64,000 nt of DNA. It comes from Nepenthes gracilis (taxonomy: Eukaryota; Streptophyta; Magnoliopsida; Caryophyllales; Nepenthaceae). The DNA is taken from positions 5,777,045 through 5,841,044 of the forward strand of contig BSYO01000016.1 in the NCBI GenBank assembly GCA_033239525.1, read 5' to 3'. Below are positions 22,001 through 33,150 of the stretch, piece by piece. The translations under genes were made by a program, and so were the position numbers. The notes under the pieces were generated by a model. That model was not told the DNA's origin, made no database searches, and saw nothing but the letters and a program-made list of their open reading frames with translations. Every line of letters starts with the position of its first letter. Positions within the stretch are counted from its first letter, which is position 1.

Positions 22001-22678
22001 TCAAGACGATTAGAGCGACCCGCTTATCGTATTCATAGAAGACGTGTTCGGCTGGAATCAGTTGGCTTATTGGTATGCCAACGGGATCATGAGGTTATTA
22101 AGTAATTGGGTTCTTAAGATTCTTGGTAATGATTTAAAGTCATGTTGACTTTTCGGGTGATCGTTATGACTGTAACTCAGAATGTGGCTGTAGTCTGAGG
22201 ATTGTGGAATTGTCTTCATAGTATGACCATCCTAGAACTATTTTAATTAGAGTAGCGCAGCGCAAGCGTTGTGGGCCCATGGCCCAGAGATTTCTAAATA
22301 AGGTTGAGGTCCCTGTGATCTAATTCTTTCGAGACTTGGAATGAATTGAAGTGAAAGTTCATTGGTTCGTTTGAAGTGTCGGATTGAATTGGAAGAATGT
22401 CTGGCATGATTGTAGGTCGCTTTTGGAATGTCTAGGGATCGTTATGAGGTCTTCCTTGTATCGACGATTGAGAGAATCGGTCAGTGTCTTGGTTGAGCCG
22501 TTCTGAGAGGCTAAGGATTTCTTTTGTGACGAGGATTAGAACGATTCAATGCTTGAGGTTCCTAGAATAATCGTTGTCTGAGGGGATGATTTCTGGATGC
22601 GAGAAAGGTTACCTGTGATTACAGGAATTTGAGATTTGTTAAATTTTGAGGACAAAATTTTCATAAGTGGGGGAGAAT
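19006..22678 (+). other. element A body 2 (non-coding, uninterrupted)
   Basis: This 3.67 kb body shows the state of the element without the LINE. It begins with a mutated primer site (19008-19018), has the hairpin at 19262-19300, the internal purine tract at 21911-21923, and ends with the polypurine tract at 22665-22677. No gag, protease, RT, RNase H or integrase motif is visible in any frame; the longest frames are 61-89 codons without similarity. Confidence 0.82.
22665..22677 (+). promoter_or_regulatory. polypurine tract before LTR3
   Basis: AAGTGGGGGAGAA, preceded by 'tttgaggacaaaattttcat'. It closely matches the 3' end of coding element C ('tttcgaggacgaaattcctat' then AAGTGGGGGAGG at 46652-46663). 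Confidence 0.8.
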
Positions 22679-23731
22679 TGTGGGGTTTCGGGTCTGAAAA
22701 CTTGATAATGATGAGGTGATTATTATGCTAATGATCAATACTAGGCCTATGGATCGAATAAGGTAGGGTATCGGAAGAAAAATTGAGATGATTGGGGTTT
22801 GTGCTGCTGGAGCGCTGCCAGCAGGCTTGCGCCTGCTGCGCGCTCGAGCCGTGGCTCGAACGTGTTTTCCAGAACCTCGCCCCCCCACTGGCCGCTCAAG
22901 CCCTACTCGAGCGTGTATTCCAGAACCTCGCCTGCCTGCTGGCCGCTTGAGCTCCACTCGAGCTAGAATTCCAAAATTGCGCCCGCCTGATGCGAGCTCG
23001 AGGCGCGCTCGAGCGATGGCGCCTTTTTAAGCCGTAACGTGCTTCTTTTTCCTCATTTTCCCACGAGCCCCGAAGCTTCTAGAGAGAGAGAGAGTGCCGA
23101 TTCTAGTGAGAGAAGGGAGGAGATCAAGGCCTTGAGTCCAATCCGTCCGAGAGCTAGTTATAAAGGTGAAAGCACGCGTCGAGGCAAGTGTTCTCATACT
23201 CATTTCTCGTTCTCTTTCGATATTTTGTTTGATTTGATTGGGTATTTTGTGTCGATACCCATTATTAATGTTAGAATCTTGAAGCCCATGATTAATGACC
23301 AAGGATTATGTAGTTAGTTGTTCGAATCGTGTCCGATTCACTCAGTTTGGTTTCACCGAAACCCTAACCCACGAAATTGAGGGATTTCCCATTTTCCTTC
23401 CGCATATCGTGAAATTGACCTCAAAATGTGTATCCCCACATCCCAATGATGTATATATGTTGACTATGAGTTCGACCTCGCACGTTTCAACCCGATCACG
23501 GTGTCCGGGCCCTCTAAATCGGCCCTGACACTGTTCATCCGAGTGTAAAAGGGAAAATTACATGTTTCCACCTTCGTTGTATGTTGAATCGACCCCAAAA
23601 GATGAATCACCAATTCCCAATTGTGCATATGTATCAACTGGACGCCCGATTTCACAAGTATCGAACCGTTCGCGGCGTCTGGAAGCTCTAAAAGAGGCCT
23701 GACACTGTTCACCCGAAATTAATTGGGGAAT

Positions 23732-24184
23732 TTACATGCATTGCCCTCGTTGAATTATTATGAAAGTGATGTCTAAATGTTGTGTTAAAGTGTAAGCCCC
23801 GAAAATGTGTATTTGGGCACTGGAAGCTAGGAACGAGTCCAGGAGGCTTCTAAAATGATACGTGATTATCAAAGGTATGAAATTCGGAATTCTCTTGTGA
23901 ACATGAGTTGAATTGTAATGACAGGATTGAGTCCCACTAAAAGTCATGAACCAACCAAGTAAATGGAAGGGAATCCACATTGTGCATTGTGATGGAATGA
24001 TCTCCCAGATGGAGATGTATGTGATGTGAATGGGATTTCCCGAGTTGTGAATGTGTATGACAAATGTGGATTTTCCTCTCCAAGTGTTGGAACTAATCTT
24101 GAAACTAGGACCATGATTCATAGGGGTAGTAACCTTTGGCTTACCATGTCCATCGCGGTGTGAACCTGAGGAATGCTTAGCCAC
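23732..24184 (-). other. antisense open frame in LTR3 (150 codons)
   Basis: Same length and frame as 17516-17968, with scattered substitutions and no stop. It resembles no known protein. Confidence 0.3.
24000..24016. other. LTR hairpin ATCTCC-N5-GGAGAT
   Basis: ATCTCCCAGATGGAGAT in LTR3, identical to LTR2. Confidence 0.65.
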
Positions 24185-25205
24185 TTATTCTGGTCGCTCG
24201 TAGGAGCAGACGATGTTCGTAGTACGCTTTAGGAAACTGCTGTGGAAGAACGAAGTTTGCCCTGATCCCCGGGGGATATGGGGCGTGTTTACTGAGTGCT
24301 GCAGGCCTAAAATGTAGTCGTTTGGTTAAATGTTGCATAGTGGAGATGAAACCGATGGTCGAGTGCTGCAGACCTAAAATGTAGCGAACACATTCCTTTC
24401 CTCGTTCTCTCGCATCATTGGTTAGTACGGCCTACTAGCCCGAGTCTACAAAGATGATATAATGATGAAAACGGATAATGTCTAATCGATGTAACCGTGA
24501 GAATCTAATGTTTCATGATGTTCCCTGCCTCCTCTCCTGATTTCTGATTATTGATATCTTGTGCTTTTCCCCTCTCCCAGTTGCTGCTTTCATCGTTGTC
24601 ATGATTGTTAGTCAGTTATGATTACATTTGCTGAGCTGTACGCTCACTCTTGCTGTTTTCCTTCCAGATGAGAACACTTAGCAAGCACCTGATTAGTTAG
24701 AGCAAGGAAAGAGACTTGCTTGAAGATATTAGCTGGACATCGAAGCTTGGAGATTGGGTTATGTTTATCATATTAGAATGTAAACAGCCACTCATGGATG
24801 GATATGGCTTGTTGTTATATTATAGTTTTGCTATACTTCCGCAAGTTTTGATCAATTAGTTGTACTTCCGCATTTATGCCATGTTAATGTTCTTAGATTT
24901 TGAGTTTTGTTAGATGGCACCTCTCTAGACCCAGTATAGTAGATAGGGTTACTGTACTGGAGCCATAGATGATATGACAGTTATATGATCCCGTGTTGTG
25001 TTGTAAGCTTTGTATTGATTATTTTGGTTAGATGTGTGCTTGTATAGGATGTATTTGAGCAGGTTATATTTTTTGTTTTCGTCCAGTTGCAGAGGAAACT
25101 CTGCCTAAATTTCTGTAGAATCTATAGGTTAATTATGGGCTTTAGTTTGTGTTACAATTGACGGAGGTTATTTATTAGAAAAATAATACAGTCTGTCACA
25201 TTCTG

Positions 25206-25311
25206 CAATCAGCAAACCACATTAGCTTTAAGGCTAATGCAGTTCCACAACTGCATCTCATTCGATTGGCAGCCTCCTCAGCTTTAAGGCCATCAGTTTT
25301 TAGCTTTAAGG
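25206..25311 (-). mobile_element. 5' end of the LINE split by element A
   Basis: The continuation of the insert at 5966-6269, closed by the TSD copy at 25312-25328. It contains three 'agctttaagg' repeats and no ORF. Confidence 0.75.
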
Positions 25312-25328
25312 CTAAAAACTCTGATCAC

Positions 25329-25528
25329 ATTTTTAGTCTACTCAAATTTAGCCTCCTTCTTCAGCAATTGAGTCAAAGGCATAGCAATCTACAAGAAATT
25401 CTGTACAAAATGCCTGTAATAGCCTAGCATGCCTAGAAAGTTCTTAACCTCAATCACAGAAGTCGGTCTACTCCAATTTGTAACAGCCTCTACATTCTTT
25501 GGATCCACAGAAATACCACCATCATAAA
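25329..25528 (-). pseudogene. element B RT-RNase H junction remnant
   Basis: The minus strand reads a TNWSRPTSVIEVKNFLGM-like block, a YYRHFVQNF motif and PLTQLLKKEAKFE, the connection between RT and RNase H in gypsy elements. Stops interrupt it and it ends at the LINE TSD. It joins, across the 19-kb insertion, to 5948. Confidence 0.8.
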
Positions 25529-26113
25529 TTATATGTCTAGAAATATCACCTTCTCTAGCAAAAATTCACATTTACTCAACTTAGCATACAATTTTTCCTT
25601 GCGGAGCACTTGAAGTGTCATCCTCAAGTGAGTTTCATGCTCCTCAAAATCCATCGAATATATCAGGATACCATCAATAAATACCACCATAAATTTACCT
25701 AGATACAGACTAAACATCCTATTCATTAGATCCATAAAAGCAGTTGGAGCATTCGTAAGGTCAAAAGGCATAACAAGGAACTCATAGTGGCCATAACGTG
25801 TCCGAAAAGCAGTCTTAGCCACATCCTCTGGCTTAATCTTCAATTGATAATAACCAGACCTCAGATTGATCTTCAAGAACACCCGAGATCCTTACAATTG
25901 ATCAAATAAATCATTAATACGCGGCAGAGGATACTTATTCTTAATCTTAATTTTATTCAACTCACAATAGTCAACACATAACTGCAGAGACCCATCTTTC
26001 TTCCTCACAAACAATACTGGTGCTCCCCAAGGAGATACACTTGGTCTAATAAAGCCCTTGTTTAATAATTCCTGCAATTGTAATTTTAACTCCTTTGATT
26101 CAACCAAAGTCAT
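25529..26113 (-). pseudogene. element B reverse transcriptase remnant
   Basis: Two minus-strand frames carry the RT. The first has [41 protein letters not shown] and [13 protein letters not shown]. The second, after a stop and frame change at about 25885, has [46 protein letters not shown] and [15 protein letters not shown]. The active site reads FIDG instead of FIDD, so a catalytic Asp is lost, and FGLTNAP is FDLTNAP. These changes confirm an inactive copy of a Tekay-like RT, which in live elements copies genomic RNA into cDNA in the cytoplasmic particle. Confidence 0.92.
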
Positions 26114-26176
26114 ACCATAAGTGGCCTTAGAAATCGGACTAACACCGGGAATAATAGCAATTTTAAACTCAATCTC

Positions 26177-26838
26177 CTAGTGTGGAGGCAATCTAGGTAA
26201 CCCCTCCGAAAATATGTTTTTAAAATCACAAACAACTAGGATGTCCTTAACCGACACACTATGACTCCCAGTGGTGTAGGCATATCCCAAGTAAGCTTCA
26301 CACCCATTTTTTATCAAATATTTAGCATGTAAAGAAGAAATTAACACAGGCACCTCCTTGTTACTAATGCCTTGAAGGAAAAAAGATTCCATCCCAAGAA
26401 TATCAAAGCAAACCCTCTTCAGAAAATAATTAATACTGGCATGGTATTTGACCAGCCAGTCCATCCCCAAAACCATGTCAAAATCAACCATGTTTAATAA
26501 CATAAAATTCGCAGTCAAACATTTTCCATTCACCTCAACCATACATTCAGGATACACAATATCAGTAATCACAGGGGATCCAGTGGGAGTTAATAAAGAC
26601 AATTCATAATCCAAAACACATATGGCAGATACAATGCAGCATGCAAATTGTGAAGAAATAAATGAGTGGGTAGACCCCGAATTAAATAATATAAAATAGG
26701 AACTTCACAAATAGAAAGGGTACCTTCTACAATATTCAGAGATGCCTCCAGGTCCTGAACAGTCACCGCGAAGGCCTTAGCAGAAACGGTAGGCTTCTTT
26801 CCTTCTAACCTCAGAGGTAATAGACAGTCTTTCACCAC
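26177..26838 (-). pseudogene. element B protease remnant
   Basis: The minus strand reads MVKDCLLPLRLEGKKPTVSAKAF (end of gag) and VEGTLSIC, then a degraded protease active site (YYLIRGLPTHLF where LFDSGSTHSFV is expected). After a frame change it reads PVITDIVYPECMVEVNG, FDMVLGMDWLVKYHASI and FSEGLPRLPPH. The catalytic DSG is no longer readable. The family protease cleaves the polyprotein. Confidence 0.82.
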
Positions 26839-26979
26839 GTGGCCCTATTGTCCATATTTAAAACATGCTTCCGATACCTTACGACATACTTGCCCTGGAT
26901 GTTTTCTCCCATAGAAAGTGCACTAAGCGGCTGATGCTCTAGAACCAGTCACTGACTGAGCCGAAATGATGCTCTACCC

Positions 26980-27813
26980 CTAATCAACTGTCCCAGCCTT
27001 ATTGGACGGTCCAAAAGATCTCACATTAGATCCCATACTAAATTTTACCCGGCTAGCAGTCCTCTTTGCATAAAATCTCTCTGTCTCTGCTTCCTTCTCG
27101 TAAATTACCACCCTACCTAGAATTTCAGCATAAGTTTGGAGTTTCAAGATTGACAGTGACTTCCTAATATCGTCCCGCATCCCTTACTGAAACTTCTTTG
27201 CTTCCCTTAACTCATCCTCCACATAATAGGACGAAAATCGGGACAACTCAGTAAATTTTACATCATATTCCGTTACCGTCATATTTCCTTACCTCGGGCT
27301 CATAAACTACTGCTCCTTTTGATCTTGGAGACTAGATGAAAAATATTTCTCCATAAATGCATCCTCAAACATCTTCCATGTGATTTCATTATCAGGCACG
27401 CCTAACGCCCTCTTTCTCATACTCCACCAGCTATCTGCTTCACCTTCCAGTTTATATACTGCGAAGGTGACCTTCTCCTGATCGGTATACCTAATCATAG
27501 TAAATATCTTCTTCATCCTCTTTAGCCACACATCTGCTTCTGCCGGATCAGGCTTACCCAAGAATCCCGGTGCTCATGCTATTGTAAATCTATCATAAGT
27601 CGTAGGAGCAAGAAATGCTAGGTCTGGCTCAGATGCTGGGACCGGAGCCATATGCCTCTGCATGACAGATTCAACTATATTCGACATTCTTTCCAACAAG
27701 TCCACATATGCAGCCTTCCGATCATGGAAAGTATTGGCACCACCGTGGTTATTTCTTCCATTCCTTCCACTAGCCGTCCTATAATCAAGGTAAACACAAC
27801 ATTGTAACCTCAA
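26980..27813 (-). pseudogene. element B gag remnant
   Basis: Broken minus-strand frames match the gypsy capsid: a start region with NHGGANTFHDRKAAYVDLLERM, then DPAEADVWLKRMKKIFTMI, VTFAVYKLEGEADSWW, EITWKMFEDAFMEKYF, and RDDIRKSLSILKLQTYAEILGRVVIYEKE. The order and motifs equal those of the F gag at 59440. At least three interruptions are present, and the zinc knuckle near 26850-26950 is decayed. Confidence 0.88.
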
Positions 27814-27995
27814 GAAATCAATTAAAGGAAGAAGTATTTAATAACTTAATGAAATTTAAACCTAACCTAAGGACCAATTCCTAAAAGTCCTAATTGCCTT
27901 AGCTACCCTGATCTATTCTCACAGAACTTCAGTATAAAAATTCAAGCCTATGCTTCCGCTGTTTAATCGATCAATTTCTAAGGCATCTTATTTTT

Positions 27996-28004
27996 CTGAT
28001 ACCA
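27996..28004 (-). promoter_or_regulatory. primer-binding site of element B
   Basis: The plus strand reads CTGATACCA, so the minus strand reads TGGTATCAG, two bases from the 5' LTR end. It is complementary to initiator tRNA-Met. Confidence 0.8.
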
Positions 28005-28006
28005 AT

Positions 28007-30162
28007 TGTGATAGCACGGATATTTTTTTATCCTCAGTTAATTCCATCATTCAAAATAGAAATAGAGACCCAAGCCTCACTCATGGTTCTAAGAAAAAAT
28101 GGGTAGAGTTTCTGCTAAAATTTGGCTAAATAGAAATATAAACCTATACAAAACCTGTATAACAAACAAGTACATGCACAAACTATCTATTTATACCATA
28201 ATTTTTCTACAACACGCGTTCACAGGACCACAAATGTCATCTATGGCTTTAATTCAACAATCCTATCTACTATATCAGAATTCAGACAAGAGATGCAACC
28301 TAGCACCTACACAGAAACCAGACAATATATAGCAGAAGTAGAACTATAAACCTGCGGAAGCACAATTCCTTATTTCATCACATACATGACATACATTCTA
28401 CATACAAGAATCCATAGGTATAAATCCATATACAAAACCATATGTCGAATACCAGCTTTTTACAATTCAACTGTTTCCTTTCAAGATCTCCAAAAATACT
28501 TTAAATCTCTAAAGTCTTCAAGCGAAGCTTTTGATCACTCCTCCTCCCCCGGTATTAGCCTACAGTCTCATCTAGAGGGAAAAAATAGTAAAACAGTGAG
28601 CCGAGACCCAGCAAGGTACATACAGGCATGCAGTAAAATTTTTATGCAGAATAGAATGCAGTAAAATTGATACAGATGTACGTTGAAGCATAAATGATAT
28701 AAAGTAGTGATTTACAGGAATTATAGCAAAACATGATGTAGAAGATTACAGAACTGCCAGGAAACAGAAACACTTAAGTTTTGGAAATCAGAAGTTACTG
28801 TAATCATACTTCGTTAATAATAAATTGATAAGACAAGCTTCAGAAAGTAGAAATCGTTTTCAATTCTATAGATTATAGAAAATACTTTTTCTATCAGTAA
28901 AGAACCTAACCAGTAGACCCTACTAGTGGAGAGAGCGAATAATCAAGGATAGATTGTGTTTGAACACAATCAAAGCTAGTAACAGTCATCCTGTCTCATG
29001 GGACATCCCTTCTCGTAGGATTTAGTATAGTACATCGGCCGATAATAGTAAACTACCCTCTAATTTAACGCCCTAAGGAAGGGCGGATCACATATAACTC
29101 TATAGATAGAGTTATCGTCGATTACCACCATAACATTCTAAAGCATGTCGGAGAACCTAACCTGATTGTATATCAATCATGGGTCCTAATTTACAGTATT
29201 AGAAATATTTTTCCTTCTAATTTCATAATTGAAAACCCTTTTCAGTTTTAAAAATTAGTCAGAGTTTTACAATAACTCTTCAATCAGTTTCAGAATATAC
29301 AGTAACAATCTAAAATCTTTCAGTTTTGCTTCAGATGTCTACAGTAATTTGTTAGTATAAGTTCGTATAAAATTTTCAAAAACAGATTACACTAGGAACT
29401 TTATCTCAATATAGATTAACTTTTATACAACAGAAATTATAGGTAAAAATTATTAAAACCCTTCATTTTTGTACCGAGGATTTAGCTGAAACTATTGGAT
29501 GATAAATGAACACCGAACAATATATTTTCATAAAATTGAAGCCAGATATTGCAGTATATATATATAATTTGTCCGAATAATTTGCAGAAACAGGCTTTAT
29601 TTATACAGAACATAATGAAATATACTTTTAGAACGTAAAAACTATTTTAGAGATACAAAAAAGTAGTAAAAATAGAAAATAGCGTTTGAGGTACATTTAC
29701 CTGAGCTTGGTTTATAGTTGCCGTGACTCTAAATGGAGTGGATCAAAAGATTTCCCCTTTCCTTTCTCTTTCCTCTCCTTCCTCTCTTCTCTCCTTTGTT
29801 CTCTGTCATGGGCTGCTGCAAAATGGAGCCCCAAAACCCCCAAATCCCAATTGAAACACAAAGTGAAAAGAGGTCACGTGAGCTAGCTCGTGACCGGCAC
29901 TCGAGCGCCAACCGGCCGCGCTTCAAGCACCCAGTTCTGTTAAATCCGCTCGGGTGACACCTCAAGTGCCGCTCGAGCAGTGCATTCTATTAATCGGGCC
30001 CTAGTGGCCCTCAGGCGCCACTCGAGTGCCAATGCCCTGGGGGCTTAATCCATCTCTAAACCAAATTTCTCCCACATTTTTTTCTTAATACATTCACCTC
30101 AAACACATTTATATCAATTTAATAACTAGAAATTATCGTGATTTCGGGATCGAAACCTCACA
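28007..30162 (-). mobile_element. 5' LTR of element B
   Basis: About 2.16 kb. On the minus strand it starts TGTGAGGTTTCGATCCCG at 30162 and ends GTGCTATCACA at 28007. The start resembles that of element A (TGTGAGGTTTCGGGTC). It contains CTCGAGC-rich sequence (29930-30030), a C/T-rich leader (29750-29820) and the hairpin at 29094. Confidence 0.82.
29094..29115. other. LTR hairpin ATAACTC-N8-GAGTTAT
   Basis: A perfect 7-bp stem around TATAGATA. The loop differs from the copy at 3231 but the stem is the same. Confidence 0.6.
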
Positions 30163-30279
30163 AATGATAAGCTGAGCTTGATGTATTGAAGAAAGTAACT
30201 AAGGTTCTTGATTGTCCATAAAAAGTTCAGCTAACTTAGGTAAGGCGAGGTTAATAATGGGTTTCTTAGTGTCACAACT
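30163..30279. other. unassigned spacer between element B and an A-like LTR
   Basis: 117 bases with no recognised feature except that they end in TTAGTGTCACAAC. With the following LTR start this makes the 17-bp palindrome TGTCACAACTTGTGACA (30270-30286). Confidence 0.4.
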
Positions 30280-32826
30280 TGTGACAGACCAGATTATTTT
30301 TCTTTAAATAACCTTCGTTAATAAACACATAAATAAAGCCCATAATTAATAACATAAATATTTACAAAAAATTAGGCAGAGTTTCATTTATAATTCGGAC
30401 GTTTGCTAAAATACAAATACCTGAATAAAACCCTATATAGTAATCCACAACAATTTCACAAATAAAGACGACTCAATTCCACAGGACCTCCAACTACCAA
30501 AACACCACATGTGGCACCGACATTACGACTCAGGTACAACATCGGCTAGAAAGGATGCCAGCTAAAGAAAAACCCATCATCACCTTAATAAGAAAAACCT
30601 GCAAAAGCATAATAACTATATATACAGTGAAAAATGACCATACAATCATCCATAACAAAATCATCATCACAGAATATGCAGAATATAAATTCTCTAAGTA
30701 CCTAAAGTTAATTATAAGTTCCTATTTCATACATAATAAACAACTACGTCCTCAAGATCCGCACTTGAAATTAGCTGCCTATCAAGCTCCTACTACCTAC
30801 ACAATCTTGTCGGGCATCAAAGTATTCTCATCTAAAAAGAGAGACAGCAAGTGTGAGTGTACAGCTCAGTAAATGTAATCATACATCACTACAATAGGTA
30901 GATAAACAATGAAAATGATAAATAGATGGGGGAAGACATACACTTTCAATGAAGTAGAAACATGAGAGAAAAGGGGACATCTAGGATCATCTAGGTCACA
31001 TGTTTACATCAATTACATTTTATACATTTTCATTAAACTTTACGGACCAGGGCCAGTAGGTCGTACTAGCCAACGATGCAAGAGAATAAGGAAAGGAATG
31101 TGTTCGCTACACATTTTAAAGCTCACGGCTACATTTTAGACCTGCAGCACTTGGCCATCGGCTATATTTTAGGCCTGCAGCACTCAGCCATCACAATTCA
31201 CCCCATATCCCCCAAGGACCAGGGAAATCCTCATTCTTCCATAGTAGTATCCTAAGGCGTACTACCAACATCACCCACCCCCATGAGCAGCCGAAGTATT
31301 CCTTGAGTTCTCAACGTGATGTACACGACAAACCGGAGGGCACCACCCAATAAACATAAGTCTATGGTCCTAGTTTCAAGATTTATTCTTTCCTTGTGGG
31401 AGGATCCACCACATTCCATTTTATTCACATTATCTCCAACCGGGAGATCAATTCTATCATGCATACATTGTGGATTTTTCCTCCAATTGCTTGCTCGGTT
31501 CTCATCTTTCCTTACCTTTTAACGATTCAATTTAATTCCATGAGAGTGTTTGAAATTTCTTACCTCCGATGGATAAATATCACTTTAGGACCCTTCGGAA
31601 TACATTTCCTTGCATCCAATGCACAAATATATATTTTTGAGGCTTACAATTTAACATAAATAATTAGACATAAATTTCATAAGCATTAAATGGATGTAAA
31701 GTATACAAATTTATACATTCATCTCGGGTAAATAGTTTGTAACTTGTAGTATCCTAGAGCTCCCGACGTCGTGAACAGGTTGTAACTTGTGAAATCGGAC
31801 GTCCAGCTGATATATATACATAATTGGGACGTAGTGATTCACATTTTGAGGTCAATTTAACATAAAATGGAGGTAGAAGCATGCAATTTTCCAATTTTCA
31901 TTCGGATGAACAGTAACAAGGGGGTTTTTAGAGTTTTCGGACGCCACAAACGGGTCGATTGTTGCGAGATTAGACGTCCGATCGATATTTATACATAATT
32001 GGGACATGGTGATTCACATTTTGAGGTCAATTTATCACAATACGGTGGGAAAAACAGAAATTCCCAACTTTTGTGTGGGTCAAGGTTTGGCTGAACCCAA
32101 CCGGACGAATTGGTGAGTAAATCAAGCAATAAACTACATATTTCTCGAACATTAGACATGGGTAACATGCATTTCATGGTTTGGATGGGTATCGAGACGA
32201 AAATATCATATGAAAAATGAGTAACAATCAGAAGAGAACAAGTAGTGAGTTTGAAAACACTTGTCTCGACGTGTACTAAAATCTTTATAACTAGCTCTCG
32301 AACGGATTTGGACTTCTTGGCCTCAATCTCCTCCTCTCTCTCTCTCCAAGGGTTTTTTTTGTTCTACGGGAAATGAGGAAATCGAAGCAGGACGCGTATT
32401 TAAAATCGCCGGGCGCTCGAGCGCCAGGCGATCGGGCGGCGATCACGGCCTCAATGAATGGGCTCATGCTCGAGCACGCTGAAAGCATGCAGCAAGCGCT
32501 GCTAATCTGGATTTTACGCTCGCTGTGGGCTCGAGCCCATGGCAGGCGCAGGTCAGGCCTACCGCAAGCCTACTTCACGTTTTCATTGTCTGGGATCCAT
32601 TTTAACCATTTTAACCCAATCTTTCATATCCTTGGACCCTAATTTTGATTTTATAGCCTTAATAGGCCAAGGTTATCATAATTCAAAGACCAAAACCTTA
32701 TTTACGAATTAACATTTCACGGCTAACAACTTCGGTTCCCAATTTACCAATTTTGGATCTTTGAGCTTTTTAATCTGATTCCCGTACCTTTTGACTACAA
32801 TTTACTTATTCCAACTTAATTACTCG
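30280..32826 (-). mobile_element. A-like LTR, minus strand, cut at its outer end
   Basis: On the plus strand it starts TGTGACAGACCAGATTATT, the reverse complement of the A terminus AATAATCCGGTCCGTCACA. Paired 'acattttagacctgcagcac' motifs at about 31130-31190, the hairpin at 31432, GA/TC repeats at 32330-32346 and a CTCGAGC stretch at 32410-32540 follow in A order. The last part (32640-32820) also aligns with the B LTR at 4130-4330. It stops at 32826 where LTR G begins, so about 100 bases of its start are displaced. Confidence 0.78.
31432..31448. other. LTR hairpin ATCTCC-N5-GGAGAT
   Basis: ATCTCCAACCGGGAGAT in the minus A-like LTR. The stem is intact, with a new loop. Confidence 0.6.
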
Positions 32827-33131
32827 TGTGACGTCCCATGTACTTTTTTTTAGACCATAATGGGGACATGAGCTTTTCTTATATCCATTCATTTATGGAT
32901 AATAATCTTATCATACACAAGATCCAAATGTCAGCCAAAATCATAATGGCTCTAACATCGCATTATCAAATTGCGGTATTAGTCTTATTAGAGAAGATGC
33001 ATTCTAAATATTCAGAAGCCATTTTTTTCCTCAAACTTGGCGGAAACATATATGATTCACCAAAATAGTGGAAGCAATTTCTAAGATCATCAAAACAACA
33101 TATTATAACTTTCAAGTTTACAACATTATTA

Positions 33132-33150
33132 TACTTATCAAAAAAAAAAA
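33132..33150 (+). mobile_element. minimal LINE insertion: 8 bases plus poly-A
   Basis: TACTTATC followed by 11 A lies between two copies of AGTTTACAACATTATTA (33115-33131 and 33151-33167), a perfect 17-bp TSD. The 8 bases resemble the 3' end shared by the LINEs here (CTTACTTACC before the A tail). It is read as an extremely 5'-truncated LINE insertion. Confidence 0.7.

Larger units (their letters stand above)
6275..25200 (+). mobile_element. element A: tandem non-coding gypsy-type retroelement with three LTRs
   Basis: The layout is LTR1 (6275-8276), body 1 (8277-16475, with a LINE inserted), LTR2 (16476-19005), body 2 (19006-22678) and LTR3 (22679-25200). The outer flanks are TTCCG (6270-6274) and TTCTG (25201-25205), a 5-bp TSD with one transition, so the whole array behaves as one insertion. 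Each LTR that precedes a body is followed by an iMet primer site, and each body ends in a polypurine tract. Neither body encodes gag or pol. It belongs with the large non-autonomous LTR derivatives (LARD class). Confidence 0.88.
22679..25200 (+). mobile_element. LTR3 of element A
   Basis: About 2.52 kb, starting TGTGGGGTTTCGGG and ending GTCTGTCACA, followed by the TSD TTCTG. It shows the same internal order as LTR2, including a direct repeat of GAGTGCTGCAGNCCTAAAA at 24294 and 24361. Confidence 0.88.

Noticed and set aside
30555..30872. 105-codon plus-strand frame
   Set aside because: It lies inside the inverted A-like LTR, is Lys/Ile-rich from AT composition, and is not kept in other A LTRs.
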